Assembly: GCA_963677135.2 (NCBI GenBank) | Contig: CAXXLS010000002.1 | Coordinates: 1 to 64,000, forward strand | DNA length: 64,000 nucleotides | Reading direction: 5' to 3' | DNA from: Seleniibacterium sp963677135 | Lineage (GTDB): Bacteria > Desulfobacterota > Desulfuromonadia > Desulfuromonadales > Geopsychrobacteraceae | Translations under genes and position numbers: made by a program | Notes under the pieces: generated by a model | Databases searched by the model: none | What the model saw: only the letters and a program-made list of their open reading frames with translations | What the model was told of the DNA's origin: nothing | Shown: piece after piece, positions 35,041 through 43,405 of the stretch | How the letters are laid out: each line of letters starts with the position of its first letter | Position numbering within the stretch: the first letter of the stretch is position 1

Positions 35041-35856
35041 TTACGGCTTTTCTCTTCTCCCCGGACTGTTGTTCGACAGGGTCATTCGGGGGGGCATATT
35101 TTTTGTCAGGTTTTTGTCGAGCAGATGACGGGGCTGCACGTTTCCCGCGGCGGAGATCATGCTGTTGCGGATCTGGGGAATCTCCTTGCTCAGGGAACTG
35201 ATAAGCTGCTTCATCCTCTGGCGCTGCTGATCTTCCTGGGCCGCGGCCGGGCAGCCGCAGTCAATGATCGGAAACTGTCTCAACCGGCTGAACTCCTGAA
35301 TATCCCTCTCTTCAACATAGACCAGCGGACGAATCACGGAGTGCTTGCCGTTGTCGGCCTCAAGCCTGGGGCTCATGGCGGCCAGAGTGCCCACGTAGAA
35401 CTGATTGAGCAGCAGGGTTTCGATGACATCATCCAGGTGATGGCCGAGAGCGATCTTGTTGCAGTCCAGTTCGTCCGCCAGGGTATACAGGTGGCCGCGC
35501 CGCAGCCGCGCGCAGAAGGCGCAGTATGATGAGCCGGGGCGCAATTTGTCCTCAATGATCTGGTAGCTGGCCGTGCTTGCCATGCGGTAGGAGAACCCCT
35601 GCTCGCGGAGATGGTCCTCGATCAGGTCCTTGCGGTATCCCGGAAAGCCCGCATCGAAATTCACGGCGATCAGTTCATAGCGAACCGGGGCTTTTCTGCG
35701 CAGTGCCTCGAGGACGTGGAGCAGGGTGTAGGAATCCTTGCCGCCTGAGACCCCGACGGCGATCCGGTCGCCGTTTTCAATGAGGTTGAAATCCCCGATC
35801 GCCTTGCCGACCTGCTTGCGGATACGGTTGAACAGCTGTTTTTCTGTCGCGGACAT
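35041..35856 (-). CDS. ttcA: tRNA 2-thiocytidine biosynthesis protein TtcA
   Basis: TtcA thiolates cytidine 32 of certain tRNAs using ATP and an Fe-S cluster. The 271-residue protein has the PP-loop GVSGGKDSYTLLHVLE near 42 and the cluster-binding pair YCAFCARLRRG near 112, plus LGHHLDDVIETLLLN near 137 and PLVYVEERDIQ. I start at ATG 35856 because AGGAG lies 6 bases upstream and the sequence then begins MSATEKQLFNRIRKQVGKAI; an earlier in-frame ATG gives an unlikely extension. The C-terminal basic tail (about 240-271) is not conserved. Confidence 0.93.
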   Translation of the reverse strand: MSATEKQLFNRIRKQVGKAIGDFNLIENGDRIAVGVSGGKDSYTLLHVLEALRRKAPVRYELIAVNFDAGFPGYRKDLIEDHLREQGFSYRMASTASYQIIEDKLRPGSSYCAFCARLRRGHLYTLADELDCNKIALGHHLDDVIETLLLNQFYVGTLAAMSPRLEADNGKHSVIRPLVYVEERDIQEFSRLRQFPIIDCGCPAAAQEDQQRQRMKQLISSLSKEIPQIRNSMISAAGNVQPRHLLDKNLTKNMPPRMTLSNNSPGRREKP

Positions 35857-36008
35857 ACACGCTCCTGAGAATCTGAGAGAACCGTTTTTGTAAAGGAAAT
35901 CGTCTAAAAACACAAGCCCCGGATCGGTGCGGAAGAAATTGGAGCGCTTTTTGCTTTGAAGAGGGATGGAAAGAAGGACTGACTCTGATTTTTGACAGGG
36001 GGCGTACC

Positions 36009-36752
36009 ATGAGCCTTGATTCGCTGAACATGTTGAACATTGCACCGCTGGGAACCATCAGGACCGAAGTCCGGCACGGCAAGCCGGCCGCCGCGGGGGA
36101 GGCCTTTGACGATATCCTGGCGGAACTGGCTGAGCCGCCCGGGACGGTGCCAGAAAAAGCAGAGAAAATGATGGCTATGGCCCGGTTGAGCCAGATTCAG
36201 ATGATGCAGAACCTGTTCTCAGAAGATGAGGACGAAGAGGGCGATTTTCTGCCCGAGGTGACGGGTTTGGCGCAACTGAGCCTGGTCCAGGCGCGTAGCG
36301 GTCAATTCATTGACAGATATTGTGCCCATCAGCAGCCCTCGCTGCTAACCCGGGAGCCTCCCGGACGTCAAGAGATTGACAAACTGATTGAGCGGGTTGC
36401 CCGACGCGTCAGCCTGGAACCGGCTCTTATCCGTTCGGTGGTCGCCACCGAGAGCGCCTATCGGCCGGATGCGGTTTCGCCGGCCGGGGCCCGGGGGCTG
36501 ATGCAGCTGATGCCGGAAACAGCCAGGGAACTGGGGGTCTCCGACAGCTTTGATGCCCATGACAACCTGCTGGGAGGAAGCCGTTACCTGAAGCAGTTGC
36601 TGGACAAATACTCAGGGGATCTGGACCATGCCCTGGCCGCCTACAACTGGGGGCAGGGGAACGTCGATCGCCACGGGCTGGCCCGCATGCCCGAGGAAAC
36701 CAGGAATTACCTGGCCCGGGTCAAAGCCTTGCTGGCAAAAGAGTCGGTTTAG
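36009..36752 (+). CDS. Lytic transglycosylase (SLT domain) without signal peptide
   Basis: A 247-residue protein with a C-terminal SLT domain (about 130-245) that cleaves peptidoglycan glycan strands. The catalytic Glu lies in SVVATESAYRPDAVSPAGA, followed by GLMQLMPETARELGV and a CLAAYNWGQG-like substrate loop (ALAAYNWGQGNVDR). The N-terminal 120 residues are acidic and have no signal peptide, so export must be by another route, for example with flagellar or secretion machinery (inference). It converges with the DUF2238 gene. Confidence 0.88.
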   Translation: MSLDSLNMLNIAPLGTIRTEVRHGKPAAAGEAFDDILAELAEPPGTVPEKAEKMMAMARLSQIQMMQNLFSEDEDEEGDFLPEVTGLAQLSLVQARSGQFIDRYCAHQQPSLLTREPPGRQEIDKLIERVARRVSLEPALIRSVVATESAYRPDAVSPAGARGLMQLMPETARELGVSDSFDAHDNLLGGSRYLKQLLDKYSGDLDHALAAYNWGQGNVDRHGLARMPEETRNYLARVKALLAKESV

Positions 36753-36758
36753 TCCGGG

Positions 36759-37379
36759 CTAGAGAAAGCTTTTCAGCTGCCGATCATGCACGCGCCCCAG
36801 GGTCAGCAGGGCCAGTAGCGAGCCGACCAGGGCCAGGGCCATGTCGGACTGGGTATCCCAGACATATCCCTGAGTGCCGAGGAATGCCTCTGCCGCTTCA
36901 TCGGAAAGAAGCGCCACCCACCACTCGATCAATTCATAAAAAGCACTGATGGCCAGGCAGACGCAGACGATCAGGAAAGACCGCCAGTTTTTGCCGGTGA
37001 CGATGTCAAGCCGGATAAACAGCTCCCTGGCGATGAGCGCGGGGATGAAGCCCTGAGCCAGATGGCCGACCTTGTCATAGTTGTTGCGCGCCATTCCGAA
37101 CATGTCGCGCAGCCAGTCGAACAGCGGGACCTCCGCATAGGTGTAATGGCCGCCGACCATCAGAATCACCGAGTGAACCAGGATCAGCAGGTAGACCAGC
37201 GGGGTCAGGGGAAAGCGGGAGCGGGTCAGGGCCAGTGCGGCCAGCCCGAGCAGGGCGGGAACGACCTCGAGAAACCAGGTCAGCGTGTCCTTGGGATCGA
37301 TGGCCGACCAGATCAGTACGCCGAAAAAGGCCGCCAGCCAGGCGAGAGTCGGTCCTCTGCCGGGAACATGAGTCGCCAT
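36759..37379 (-). CDS. DUF2238/YjdF-like membrane protein
   Basis: A 206-residue protein with about six membrane segments and the family marks YTYAEVPLFDWLRDMFG near 90, NNYDKVGHLAQGFIPALI near 108, SAFYELIEWWVALL near 152 and YVWDTQSDMALALVGSLLA near 175. ATG 37379 is preceded by GAGGAGG. The family (E. coli YjdF) has no known function. The gene lies 11 bases after the small DUF4870-like gene, probably in one unit. Confidence 0.87.
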   Translation of the reverse strand: MATHVPGRGPTLAWLAAFFGVLIWSAIDPKDTLTWFLEVVPALLGLAALALTRSRFPLTPLVYLLILVHSVILMVGGHYTYAEVPLFDWLRDMFGMARNNYDKVGHLAQGFIPALIARELFIRLDIVTGKNWRSFLIVCVCLAISAFYELIEWWVALLSDEAAEAFLGTQGYVWDTQSDMALALVGSLLALLTLGRVHDRQLKSFL

Positions 37380-37390
37380 CTCAGGCCTCC

Positions 37391-37744
37391 TCACCGGACG
37401 CCGTACATCGGGCGACCGTTGGCCAGGTTGAGCCAGCCCTTGGCGATCCGGTAGATAAGCCACAGCATATCCGCGATCAGGATAAAATAACCGATGACAA
37501 AGAGCAGGCTTACCGCCCCGATCAGGGTCCACAGCAGGCTGAACCAGAAGGTTCGAATCTGCCACCTGAAATGTGAGGCCAGCCAGGTGCCGCGGACATC
37601 GTCCAGTTTCACGTAATTGATGATGATCGCGGCAAACAGGGAGATGCCGAAGAAAAACGAAAGGGCCTGCAGGGCGTAGACGACAGTCGTTACCGTGCGT
37701 TCTCTCTGGTGGTTGATGGGGATGGTGACAGGGTCCTGATTCAT
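37391..37744 (-). CDS. Small DUF4870-like membrane protein
   Basis: A 117-residue protein with three membrane segments (about 17-45, 63-90 and 90-108) and the pattern TVVYALQALSFFFGIS, then HFRWQIRTFWFSLLWTLIG, then the NLANGRPMYGV end, as in small Tic20-like DUF4870 proteins. ATG 37744 is chosen since the upstream 34 codons look like non-coding sequence. The function is unknown. Confidence 0.8.
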   Translation of the reverse strand: MNQDPVTIPINHQRERTVTTVVYALQALSFFFGISLFAAIIINYVKLDDVRGTWLASHFRWQIRTFWFSLLWTLIGAVSLLFVIGYFILIADMLWLIYRIAKGWLNLANGRPMYGVR

Positions 37745-37868
37745 GGCGAAATCCGTAGCGTGAAGATCCGGTCGAGGAATGTGGGATGCGGACCGAGTGA
37801 AAATAGACGCGATGTGAGGACGAGTATAGCCGAATCCGGCCCGCAAGGATACGCAGAGCTTGCGAGAC

Positions 37869-37900
37869 GGGTCTTTCCCGTTTCCGCGGTGGAAAGACCC
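37869..37900 (-). terminator. Perfect 10-bp stem-loop downstream of the GntR gene
   Basis: GGGTCTTTCC (37869-37878) and GGAAAGACCC (37891-37900) are exact reverse complements with a 12-base loop, 36 bases after the regulator stop on the minus strand. It likely terminates the regulator transcript. The remaining 37745-37868 holds only the start region of the DUF4870-like gene. Confidence 0.6.
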
Positions 37901-37935
37901 TGGGAGCTGTGCCCCCTTGCAGAGGATCCCGCGGG

Positions 37936-38661
37936 TCAGTCGTCCTGCCCCGAAGAGTCCAGCAACAGGGCCTGGTACAGATTCCGGCTGGTCATCAGGT
38001 GGTTGCGCATGGCTTTGCGGGCCTCGACTTCTTCATTGGCGGCAATGGCCGCATAGATGCGGTGATGCTCCTGGAGGATTTTCAGCAGGTAGGCCTTGAG
38101 CTTGTCCGGGGCCATTTCGTTCCGGTACAGCCGGGAGCGCGGGATCACCTTGTCTTGCAGGAAACTGAAAAACTCGACGTAGCGGCCATTGTTTGTCGAG
38201 GCCGCTATGGCTTTGTGAAATTCATAGTCGGCGGCATCGGCGGAATGTCCGGCTTCAATGGATTTCTCCATGGTGCGCAGCGCCTCAAGCAATTTCATGA
38301 GTTGCGCGGTGGTGCGCCGAACCGCAGCCAGTCCGGCTGCTTCTATCTCCACGGCCATCCGCAGCTCAAGAACTTCGAGAATGTCCGAAAGATCGGCATA
38401 ATCGGCACTGAACAGGGTGTTTTTTTCCTCCCCTTGGGGTTGGGGGAGAACATAGACCCCTGCCCCCTGGCGGGATTCGAGGATTCCTGCGGCCTTCAGT
38501 GCGGCAATGGCTTCCCTGACGACGGTCCTGCTGACCCCGAACTGCTTGGTCAGGGTCGGCTCCGTCGGCAGCCGCATTCCCGCCGTGTAACGTCCTTCCT
38601 TGATATCCTGTTGAAGGGACTTTATCACCTTGTCGGTCAGTGAAACTCGTGGTGTCGCCAT
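37936..38661 (-). CDS. FadR-subfamily GntR transcriptional regulator
   Basis: A 241-residue regulator with an N-terminal winged helix (about 8-75: MRLPTEPTLTKQFGVSRTVV with REAIAALKAAGILESRQGAG) and a C-terminal helical FCD ligand domain (about 95-230) with DYEFHKAIA and an EHHRIYAAI end carrying the metal-type His and acid residues. FadR-type regulators with FCD domains often bind sugar acids or carboxylates. It diverges from the aldolase-led operon. ATG 38661 has GGGAG 9 bases upstream. It is probably the repressor of the operon across the gap. Confidence 0.92.
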   Translation of the reverse strand: MATPRVSLTDKVIKSLQQDIKEGRYTAGMRLPTEPTLTKQFGVSRTVVREAIAALKAAGILESRQGAGVYVLPQPQGEEKNTLFSADYADLSDILEVLELRMAVEIEAAGLAAVRRTTAQLMKLLEALRTMEKSIEAGHSADAADYEFHKAIAASTNNGRYVEFFSFLQDKVIPRSRLYRNEMAPDKLKAYLLKILQEHHRIYAAIAANEEVEARKAMRNHLMTSRNLYQALLLDSSGQDD

Positions 38662-38726
38662 CTGTGGTATCTCCCTGAAAAATAGTCCAGTATAATAAGT
38701 CAGAATAAGACAAATGATCAATAGTA

Positions 38727-38808
38727 AATGTATACCATGTTTTGAACAGACAGGTATGGGGAAGATTCGTATTATGTGTTGACAGTATTGATCAGACTAA
38801 TATACATT
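38727..38808 (+). promoter_or_regulatory. Promoter and candidate GntR operator for the sugar-acid operon
   Basis: TTGACA at 38779-38784 matches the -35 consensus exactly and TATACA at 38801-38806, 16 bases on, serves as -10. The octamer TATACATT (38801-38808) overlaps this -10, and its reverse complement AATGTATA occurs at 38727-38734 on the regulator side. Such an AT-rich inverted pair is a plausible FadR-type operator that would block both promoters. The remaining 38809-38971 is an untranslated leader of about 160 bases with no structure that I recognise. Confidence 0.55.
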
Positions 38809-38971
38809 ATAGCGGACGTAAAAAGCCTAAATTCTCGGGATATGACCGGGATCCGTTTATTCATGGTCATCGAACAGCCGAAAGGCACTTCTGTTTCCGC
38901 TTAAGCCTAATGAAGCTCTCATATTGCAAGAGTAAACAGATTAAAGAATTCATTTGAAGAGGAGTCAATTC

Positions 38972-39877
38972 ATGGACACAAGTTTTATCAAGGGGGTTAT
39001 CCCGCCGATCGTCACGCCGACCGACGAAAACGACCGGATCAAAGAACCGGTTCAGCGCGAGATCGTTGATCATATCATCAAGGGCGGCGTGCACGGGATC
39101 CTGGCCCTGGGGAGTAACGGCGAGTTCTACGGCCTCGACCCGGAAGAGCAGGAGCGCAGTGGCCAGATCATCATTGACCAGGCCGCCGGCCGGGTTCCGG
39201 TTTACTTCGGGATCGGCAGCATTACCACCCGCGAATGTGTCCGCTGGGCAAAAAAGGCCGAAGAACTCAAAGCTGACGCCATCAGCGTCCTCCATCCCAT
39301 GTTCCTGGGGCCGAACGATGAAGAAATGTACCAGCATTTCAAGGCTGTGGCCGAAGCGACCAGCCTGCCGGTTCTGATCTACAACAACCCCGACCGGATG
39401 CGTTGCGGGGTGTCCGCTCCCCTGCTCGAACGTCTTGCCGATATCCCGAATATCGTCGGTGTCAAGGAAAGCTCCGGGGACATGACCCTGACTGCCGAAT
39501 TCATCCGCCGCACCCGCGACAAGGGCAAAGACTTCAAAGTCATCGCCGGGCGCGATATCCTGATCCTGTCGACCCTGGTGTACGGTGGTGCCGGTACCGT
39601 CGCGTCTTCCGCCAACATCGTTCCCGAACTGGTGGTCGAGATTTATAATAAATTCATGGCCGGAGACATGGCCGGAGCGCTGGATGCCCAGTACCGTCTG
39701 GCCCCGATGCGGATGGCCTACAACCTGTCCAGCTTCCCGGTTGTCACCAAAGATTACATGCGTCTGCTCGGGTTTGACATGGGTGAGCCGATCAAGCCGA
39801 ACACCCGCAGTACCCCGGAAGTGCTTGCCGTGCTGCAAAAACACCTGGATACCCTGGGCGCAAAGAAACTGGTCTGA
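38972..39877 (+). CDS. DapA-family (class I) 2-keto-3-deoxy-acid aldolase
   Basis: A 301-residue TIM-barrel lyase of the DapA/NAL superfamily. The Schiff-base Lys is in NIVGVKESSGDM (about 165), the Tyr in LPVLIYNNPDRM (about 136) and the loop in LGSNGEFYGLD (about 46). The Arg context of true dihydrodipicolinate synthase (YNxPxRT) is only partly kept. GAGGAG precedes ATG 38972; a TTG at 38954 is less likely. Because tartronate semialdehyde reductase and glycerate kinase follow, a likely reaction is cleavage of a 2-keto-3-deoxy-aldarate to pyruvate and tartronate semialdehyde (inference). Its expression would be controlled by the divergent GntR gene. Confidence 0.85.
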   Translation: MDTSFIKGVIPPIVTPTDENDRIKEPVQREIVDHIIKGGVHGILALGSNGEFYGLDPEEQERSGQIIIDQAAGRVPVYFGIGSITTRECVRWAKKAEELKADAISVLHPMFLGPNDEEMYQHFKAVAEATSLPVLIYNNPDRMRCGVSAPLLERLADIPNIVGVKESSGDMTLTAEFIRRTRDKGKDFKVIAGRDILILSTLVYGGAGTVASSANIVPELVVEIYNKFMAGDMAGALDAQYRLAPMRMAYNLSSFPVVTKDYMRLLGFDMGEPIKPNTRSTPEVLAVLQKHLDTLGAKKLV

Positions 39878-40072
39878 GCCGTTTCTCCCGGAAAGCCGTC
39901 TTTTTCAAGCTCGGCACCAGGGCCTTGGCGCGGTGCGCATGATGATCGCTTCTGAGCTGATGAGGAACAGACGGGTTTGCAGTTGAAAGGTCAGGACCCC
40001 CATCCAGGGTTTATGAGGTCAAAAATGACCGCTTAACTTCTGGATCGTTAACCAAAAAAAAGGAGAGTAGTA

Positions 40073-40957
40073 ATGAAAATTGGATTTATCGGACTTGGCA
40101 TCATGGGCAAGCCCATGAGCAAGAACTTGATCAAAGCAGGTTACGACCTGGTTGTTTGCGATCTGAACACCGCCGCTGTCGAAGAAGTTGTTGCCGCCGG
40201 CGCCACCAGCGCCGCGGGTCCCAAGGCGGTTGCCGAGCAGAGCGACGTGATCATCACCATGCTGCCCAACTCCCCCCAGGTCAAAGCTGTCGTCCTGGGC
40301 GAAGGCGGCGTTCTCGAAGGCGCCAAGCCGGGCAGCGTCCTCATCGACATGAGCTCCATCGCCCCCCTGGCCAGCCGTGAAGTGGCTGCCGAACTGGCCA
40401 AGAAAGAGATCGCCATGCTCGACGCCCCGGTTTCCGGCGGCGAGCCGAAAGCCATCGACGGGACCCTGTCCGTCATGGTCGGCGGAGAGAAGGAAGTGTT
40501 CGACAAGTACTACGACATCATGAAAGCCATGGCCGGTTCCGTCGTCTACACCGGCAAGATCGGCGCCGGCAACGTCACCAAGCTGGCCAACCAGATGATC
40601 GTCGCCATCAACATCGCGGCCATGAGCGAAGCCCTGGTCCTGGCGACCAAGGCCGGTGTTGAGCCCGACCTGGTCTACCAGGCCATTCGCGGCGGTCTGG
40701 CCGGCAGCACCGTTCTCGATGCCAAGGCTCCCCTGGTCATGGACCGCAAGTTTGATCCCGGCTTCCGGATCAGCCTGCACATCAAAGACCTGGCCAACGC
40801 CCTGGACACCGCCCACGAAGTCGGCGTTCCGGTTCAGATGACCGCTTCGGTCATGGAAATGATGCAGGCCATGAAGGTCGACGGCATGGACGGCCTCGAT
40901 CACGGCGGTCTGATCCGTCACTACGAAAAACTCGCCAAGGTCGAAGTCAAGCGATAA
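40073..40957 (+). CDS. garR: 2-hydroxy-3-oxopropionate (tartronate semialdehyde) reductase
   Basis: A 294-residue beta-hydroxyacid dehydrogenase. NAD(P)-binding GFIGLGIMGKPMSKNLIKAG at the N-terminus, substrate loop DAPVSGGEPKAIDGTLSVM near 120 and the catalytic Lys region GAGNVTKLANQMIVAINIA near 165 are all present. It reduces tartronate semialdehyde to D-glycerate. AAGGAGAG precedes the ATG. The 195 bases after the aldolase stop hold no obvious gene or strong structure. A terminator-like hairpin follows at 40987. Confidence 0.9.
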   Translation: MKIGFIGLGIMGKPMSKNLIKAGYDLVVCDLNTAAVEEVVAAGATSAAGPKAVAEQSDVIITMLPNSPQVKAVVLGEGGVLEGAKPGSVLIDMSSIAPLASREVAAELAKKEIAMLDAPVSGGEPKAIDGTLSVMVGGEKEVFDKYYDIMKAMAGSVVYTGKIGAGNVTKLANQMIVAINIAAMSEALVLATKAGVEPDLVYQAIRGGLAGSTVLDAKAPLVMDRKFDPGFRISLHIKDLANALDTAHEVGVPVQMTASVMEMMQAMKVDGMDGLDHGGLIRHYEKLAKVEVKR

Positions 40958-40986
40958 GCGACCGCAGCGATTTACATAGAGACACA

Positions 40987-41012
40987 GGGGAGCAGCCGGT
41001 GCGCTGCTCCCC
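40987..41012 (+). terminator. Perfect 10-bp stem-loop between garR and the glycerate kinase gene
   Basis: GGGGAGCAGC (40987-40996) pairs with GCTGCTCCCC (41003-41012) and is followed by TTGTCTT. It resembles an intrinsic terminator; since the next gene is functionally linked, it may give partial read-through. Confidence 0.65.
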
Positions 41013-41107
41013 TTGTCTTAGCGGGCGACCGCAAGCAGAAGTACCGGGATGCCCGGCCCCAAGACAACCAGCCACCGCTCCGCCGCAGACAAGATGGACA
41101 GAAGAAT

Positions 41108-42241
41108 ATGAAAATCGTCATCGCCCCCGATTCCTTTAAAGAAAGTTTGAGTTCCATGGAGGTCGCCAGCGAGATAGAAGCCGGCTTCCGTGTCATCTAT
41201 CCCGACGCCGAGTACGTCAAGCTGCCCATCGCCGACGGCGGGGAAGGGACCGTTGCGGCCCTGGTCGAAGCGACCGGCGGCGAACTGGTCCGGCTGAGCG
41301 TGACCGGTCCCCTTGGGGACGCCGTCTCGTCCTTTTACGGACGCAGCGGCGATGGCGGCACCGCGGTCATCGAGATGGCCGCAGCCAGCGGCCTGGACCT
41401 GGTACCTCCTGCCTGGCGCAATCCCCTAGAAACCACCAGTTACGGGACCGGCGAACTGATTCGCCATGCTCTTGACAGCGGCGTACGCAACTTCATCATC
41501 GGGATCGGCGGCAGCGCCACCAACGATGGCGGCGCGGGCATGCTGCAGGCCCTGGGCGCCCGGTTGCTCGATGCCGACGGCAACCAGATCGGCTACGGGG
41601 GCGGCCCCCTCGAGAGCCTGGCCCGCATCGATATCAGCGGTCTCGATCCGCGCCTGCAGGACAGCCGCATCCAGGTGGCCTGCGACGTCGACAACCCGCT
41701 GACCGGAGAGCGCGGAGCGTCCGCGGTCTTCGGCCCCCAGAAAGGGGCGACCCCGGAGATGGTCAGGCAGCTCGACGCCAACCTCGGTCATTTTGCCGCC
41801 CTGATCAGACGCGATCTGGGCAAAGACATCGAACAGAGCTCCGGCGCCGGTGCGGCCGGCGGCATGGGTGCGGCCCTGCTGGCCTTTCTGGCCGCCGACC
41901 TGCGGCCCGGGGTCGAGATCGTGGTTGAAGCGATCCGGCTGGCCGAGGCGGTGGCGGGCGCCAGCCTGGTGATCACCGGGGAAGGGCGCATGGACGGTCA
42001 GACCGTGTACGGCAAGGCTCCCATCGGGGTGGCCAAGGTTGCTGCGGCTCATCAGGTCGCGGTGATCGGCCTGGCCGGCAGCCTGGGAGACGGGGTCGAA
42101 GCCGTCTATGAGCACGGCATCAGCGCGGTGTTCAGCGTGGTGACCGGTCCCTGCACCCTGGAGCAGGCCCTGAAGGATGCCGCCCGCAATCTCAGGATCA
42201 CCGCCCGCAATGTGGCGGCTACCCTGAACTGCAGCCTGTAA
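41108..42241 (+). CDS. garK: Glycerate 2-kinase (GarK/GlxK family)
   Basis: A 377-residue kinase phosphorylating D-glycerate with ATP to 2-phosphoglycerate. It starts KIVIAPDSFKESLSSMEVA and has LPIADGGEGTVAALVEATGG near 37, IIGIGGSATNDGGAGMLQAL near 130, AGAAGGMGAALLAFL near 245 and VITGEGRMDGQTVYGKAPIG near 285, all typical of the family. It is placed directly after garR, completing tartronate semialdehyde to 2-phosphoglycerate; an enolase is not in the window. Confidence 0.94.
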   Translation: MKIVIAPDSFKESLSSMEVASEIEAGFRVIYPDAEYVKLPIADGGEGTVAALVEATGGELVRLSVTGPLGDAVSSFYGRSGDGGTAVIEMAAASGLDLVPPAWRNPLETTSYGTGELIRHALDSGVRNFIIGIGGSATNDGGAGMLQALGARLLDADGNQIGYGGGPLESLARIDISGLDPRLQDSRIQVACDVDNPLTGERGASAVFGPQKGATPEMVRQLDANLGHFAALIRRDLGKDIEQSSGAGAAGGMGAALLAFLAADLRPGVEIVVEAIRLAEAVAGASLVITGEGRMDGQTVYGKAPIGVAKVAAAHQVAVIGLAGSLGDGVEAVYEHGISAVFSVVTGPCTLEQALKDAARNLRITARNVAATLNCSL

Positions 42242-42316
42242 CCGTCCCTCCCACTGAGGTCCCTCGGAGCAGGCCAGCTCGACCTGCTGTTGAAAAAATA
42301 TCTTTTGGAGAAATCA

Positions 42317-43327
42317 ATGCGTCTGTCTTTTGAAGAAATCAAGGCGGAGATTCACCGGGTTTTTGTCGCCCATGGAATGTCCCCCGAGAAAGCGGAAATC
42401 TGTGCCACTATTCATACCGAAACCACCAATGACGGTATCTATTCTCACGGCACCGGCCGGATTACCCGTTTTGTCGACTACCTTGACCAGGGGCTCGTCG
42501 ATCCGAACGCCGAACCGACCCTGGAAAAAGAGTTCGGTGCCATCCGGGTTTACAACGGCAACATGGGACCCGGCATTCTGAACGCATTATTCGCAGTGGA
42601 TCGGGGTGTCGAGCTGGCGGAGCAATACGGTATCGCCATGATCGGTATTAAAAATACGACCCACTGGATGCGCGGCGGCACCTATGCTCTTGAAGCCGCC
42701 AAGCGCGGATTTGCTGCCCTGATGTGGACCAACACCGAGTCGGTCATGCCCCCCTGGGGCGGAAAAGACAGCCGCCTCGGCAATAATCCCTTTGTTCTGG
42801 CGATGCCGCGCAGAGACGGGGAGTTTCCGATTCTTTTCGATATGGCTCTCTCTCAGTATTCCTTCGGCAAGCTCAACACCATGCAACTCGCCGGGGAGAC
42901 CTTGCCCTTTCCGGGCGGGTTCGACGAGAATGGAGAAGTATCTTACGACCCCGCGACGATTATCCAGTCAAAACGTGCTATGCCGATCGGGTTCTGGAAG
43001 GGTTCCGGGTTCTCCTTCATGCTCGATATGCTGGCCGCCGCCTTGACGGATGGCATCGGCGCGGGAGATATTGATGCCAAGAATATGGGCAGTTGCGGCG
43101 GCGCCTCCCAGGTGATGATCTTTATCGACCCGACCAAGATTGCTTCCGTCGAGACTCTTGAAGAGCATGTTCTGAAATGTATTGCCCACCTCAAAAGTTC
43201 GCCACCAACAGAAAACTCCCGCGGCCCGTCCGTTCCGGGTGAAGGCGTCCTGCGCTTCCGGAAAGAGCATGCCGAACAGGGAATTTATGTTGATGACAAA
43301 ATCTGGAGTCAGATCAAGGCTCTGTAA
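42317..43327 (+). CDS. YiaK-like malate/L-lactate dehydrogenase-family oxidoreductase
   Basis: A 336-residue NAD(P)-dependent dehydrogenase of the Ldh2 family (not the Rossmann type). HTETTNDGIYSHGTGRITRF near 38, GIKNTTHWMRGGTYALEAA near 118 and AMPIGFWKGSGFSFMLDMLA near 225 are family marks and closest in memory to 2,3-diketo-L-gulonate reductase YiaK. GGAG lies 6 bases before ATG 42317. In this operon it may reduce a keto sugar acid before the aldolase step (inference). Confidence 0.87.
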   Translation: MRLSFEEIKAEIHRVFVAHGMSPEKAEICATIHTETTNDGIYSHGTGRITRFVDYLDQGLVDPNAEPTLEKEFGAIRVYNGNMGPGILNALFAVDRGVELAEQYGIAMIGIKNTTHWMRGGTYALEAAKRGFAALMWTNTESVMPPWGGKDSRLGNNPFVLAMPRRDGEFPILFDMALSQYSFGKLNTMQLAGETLPFPGGFDENGEVSYDPATIIQSKRAMPIGFWKGSGFSFMLDMLAAALTDGIGAGDIDAKNMGSCGGASQVMIFIDPTKIASVETLEEHVLKCIAHLKSSPPTENSRGPSVPGEGVLRFRKEHAEQGIYVDDKIWSQIKAL

Positions 43328-43405
43328 ACAGGAAGCGAAAAGCCGGGCTGCCCAGTCCCAGGATGGCTTCGGCAAGACGTTATATTTGCACAGGAGTAAT
43401 TTTCT

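Noticed and set aside
40026..40033. A second ACCGCTTA, identical to the BtsR half-site, before garR
   Set aside because: There is no partner at 13 bases, and single half-sites are expected several times by chance in 64 kb.
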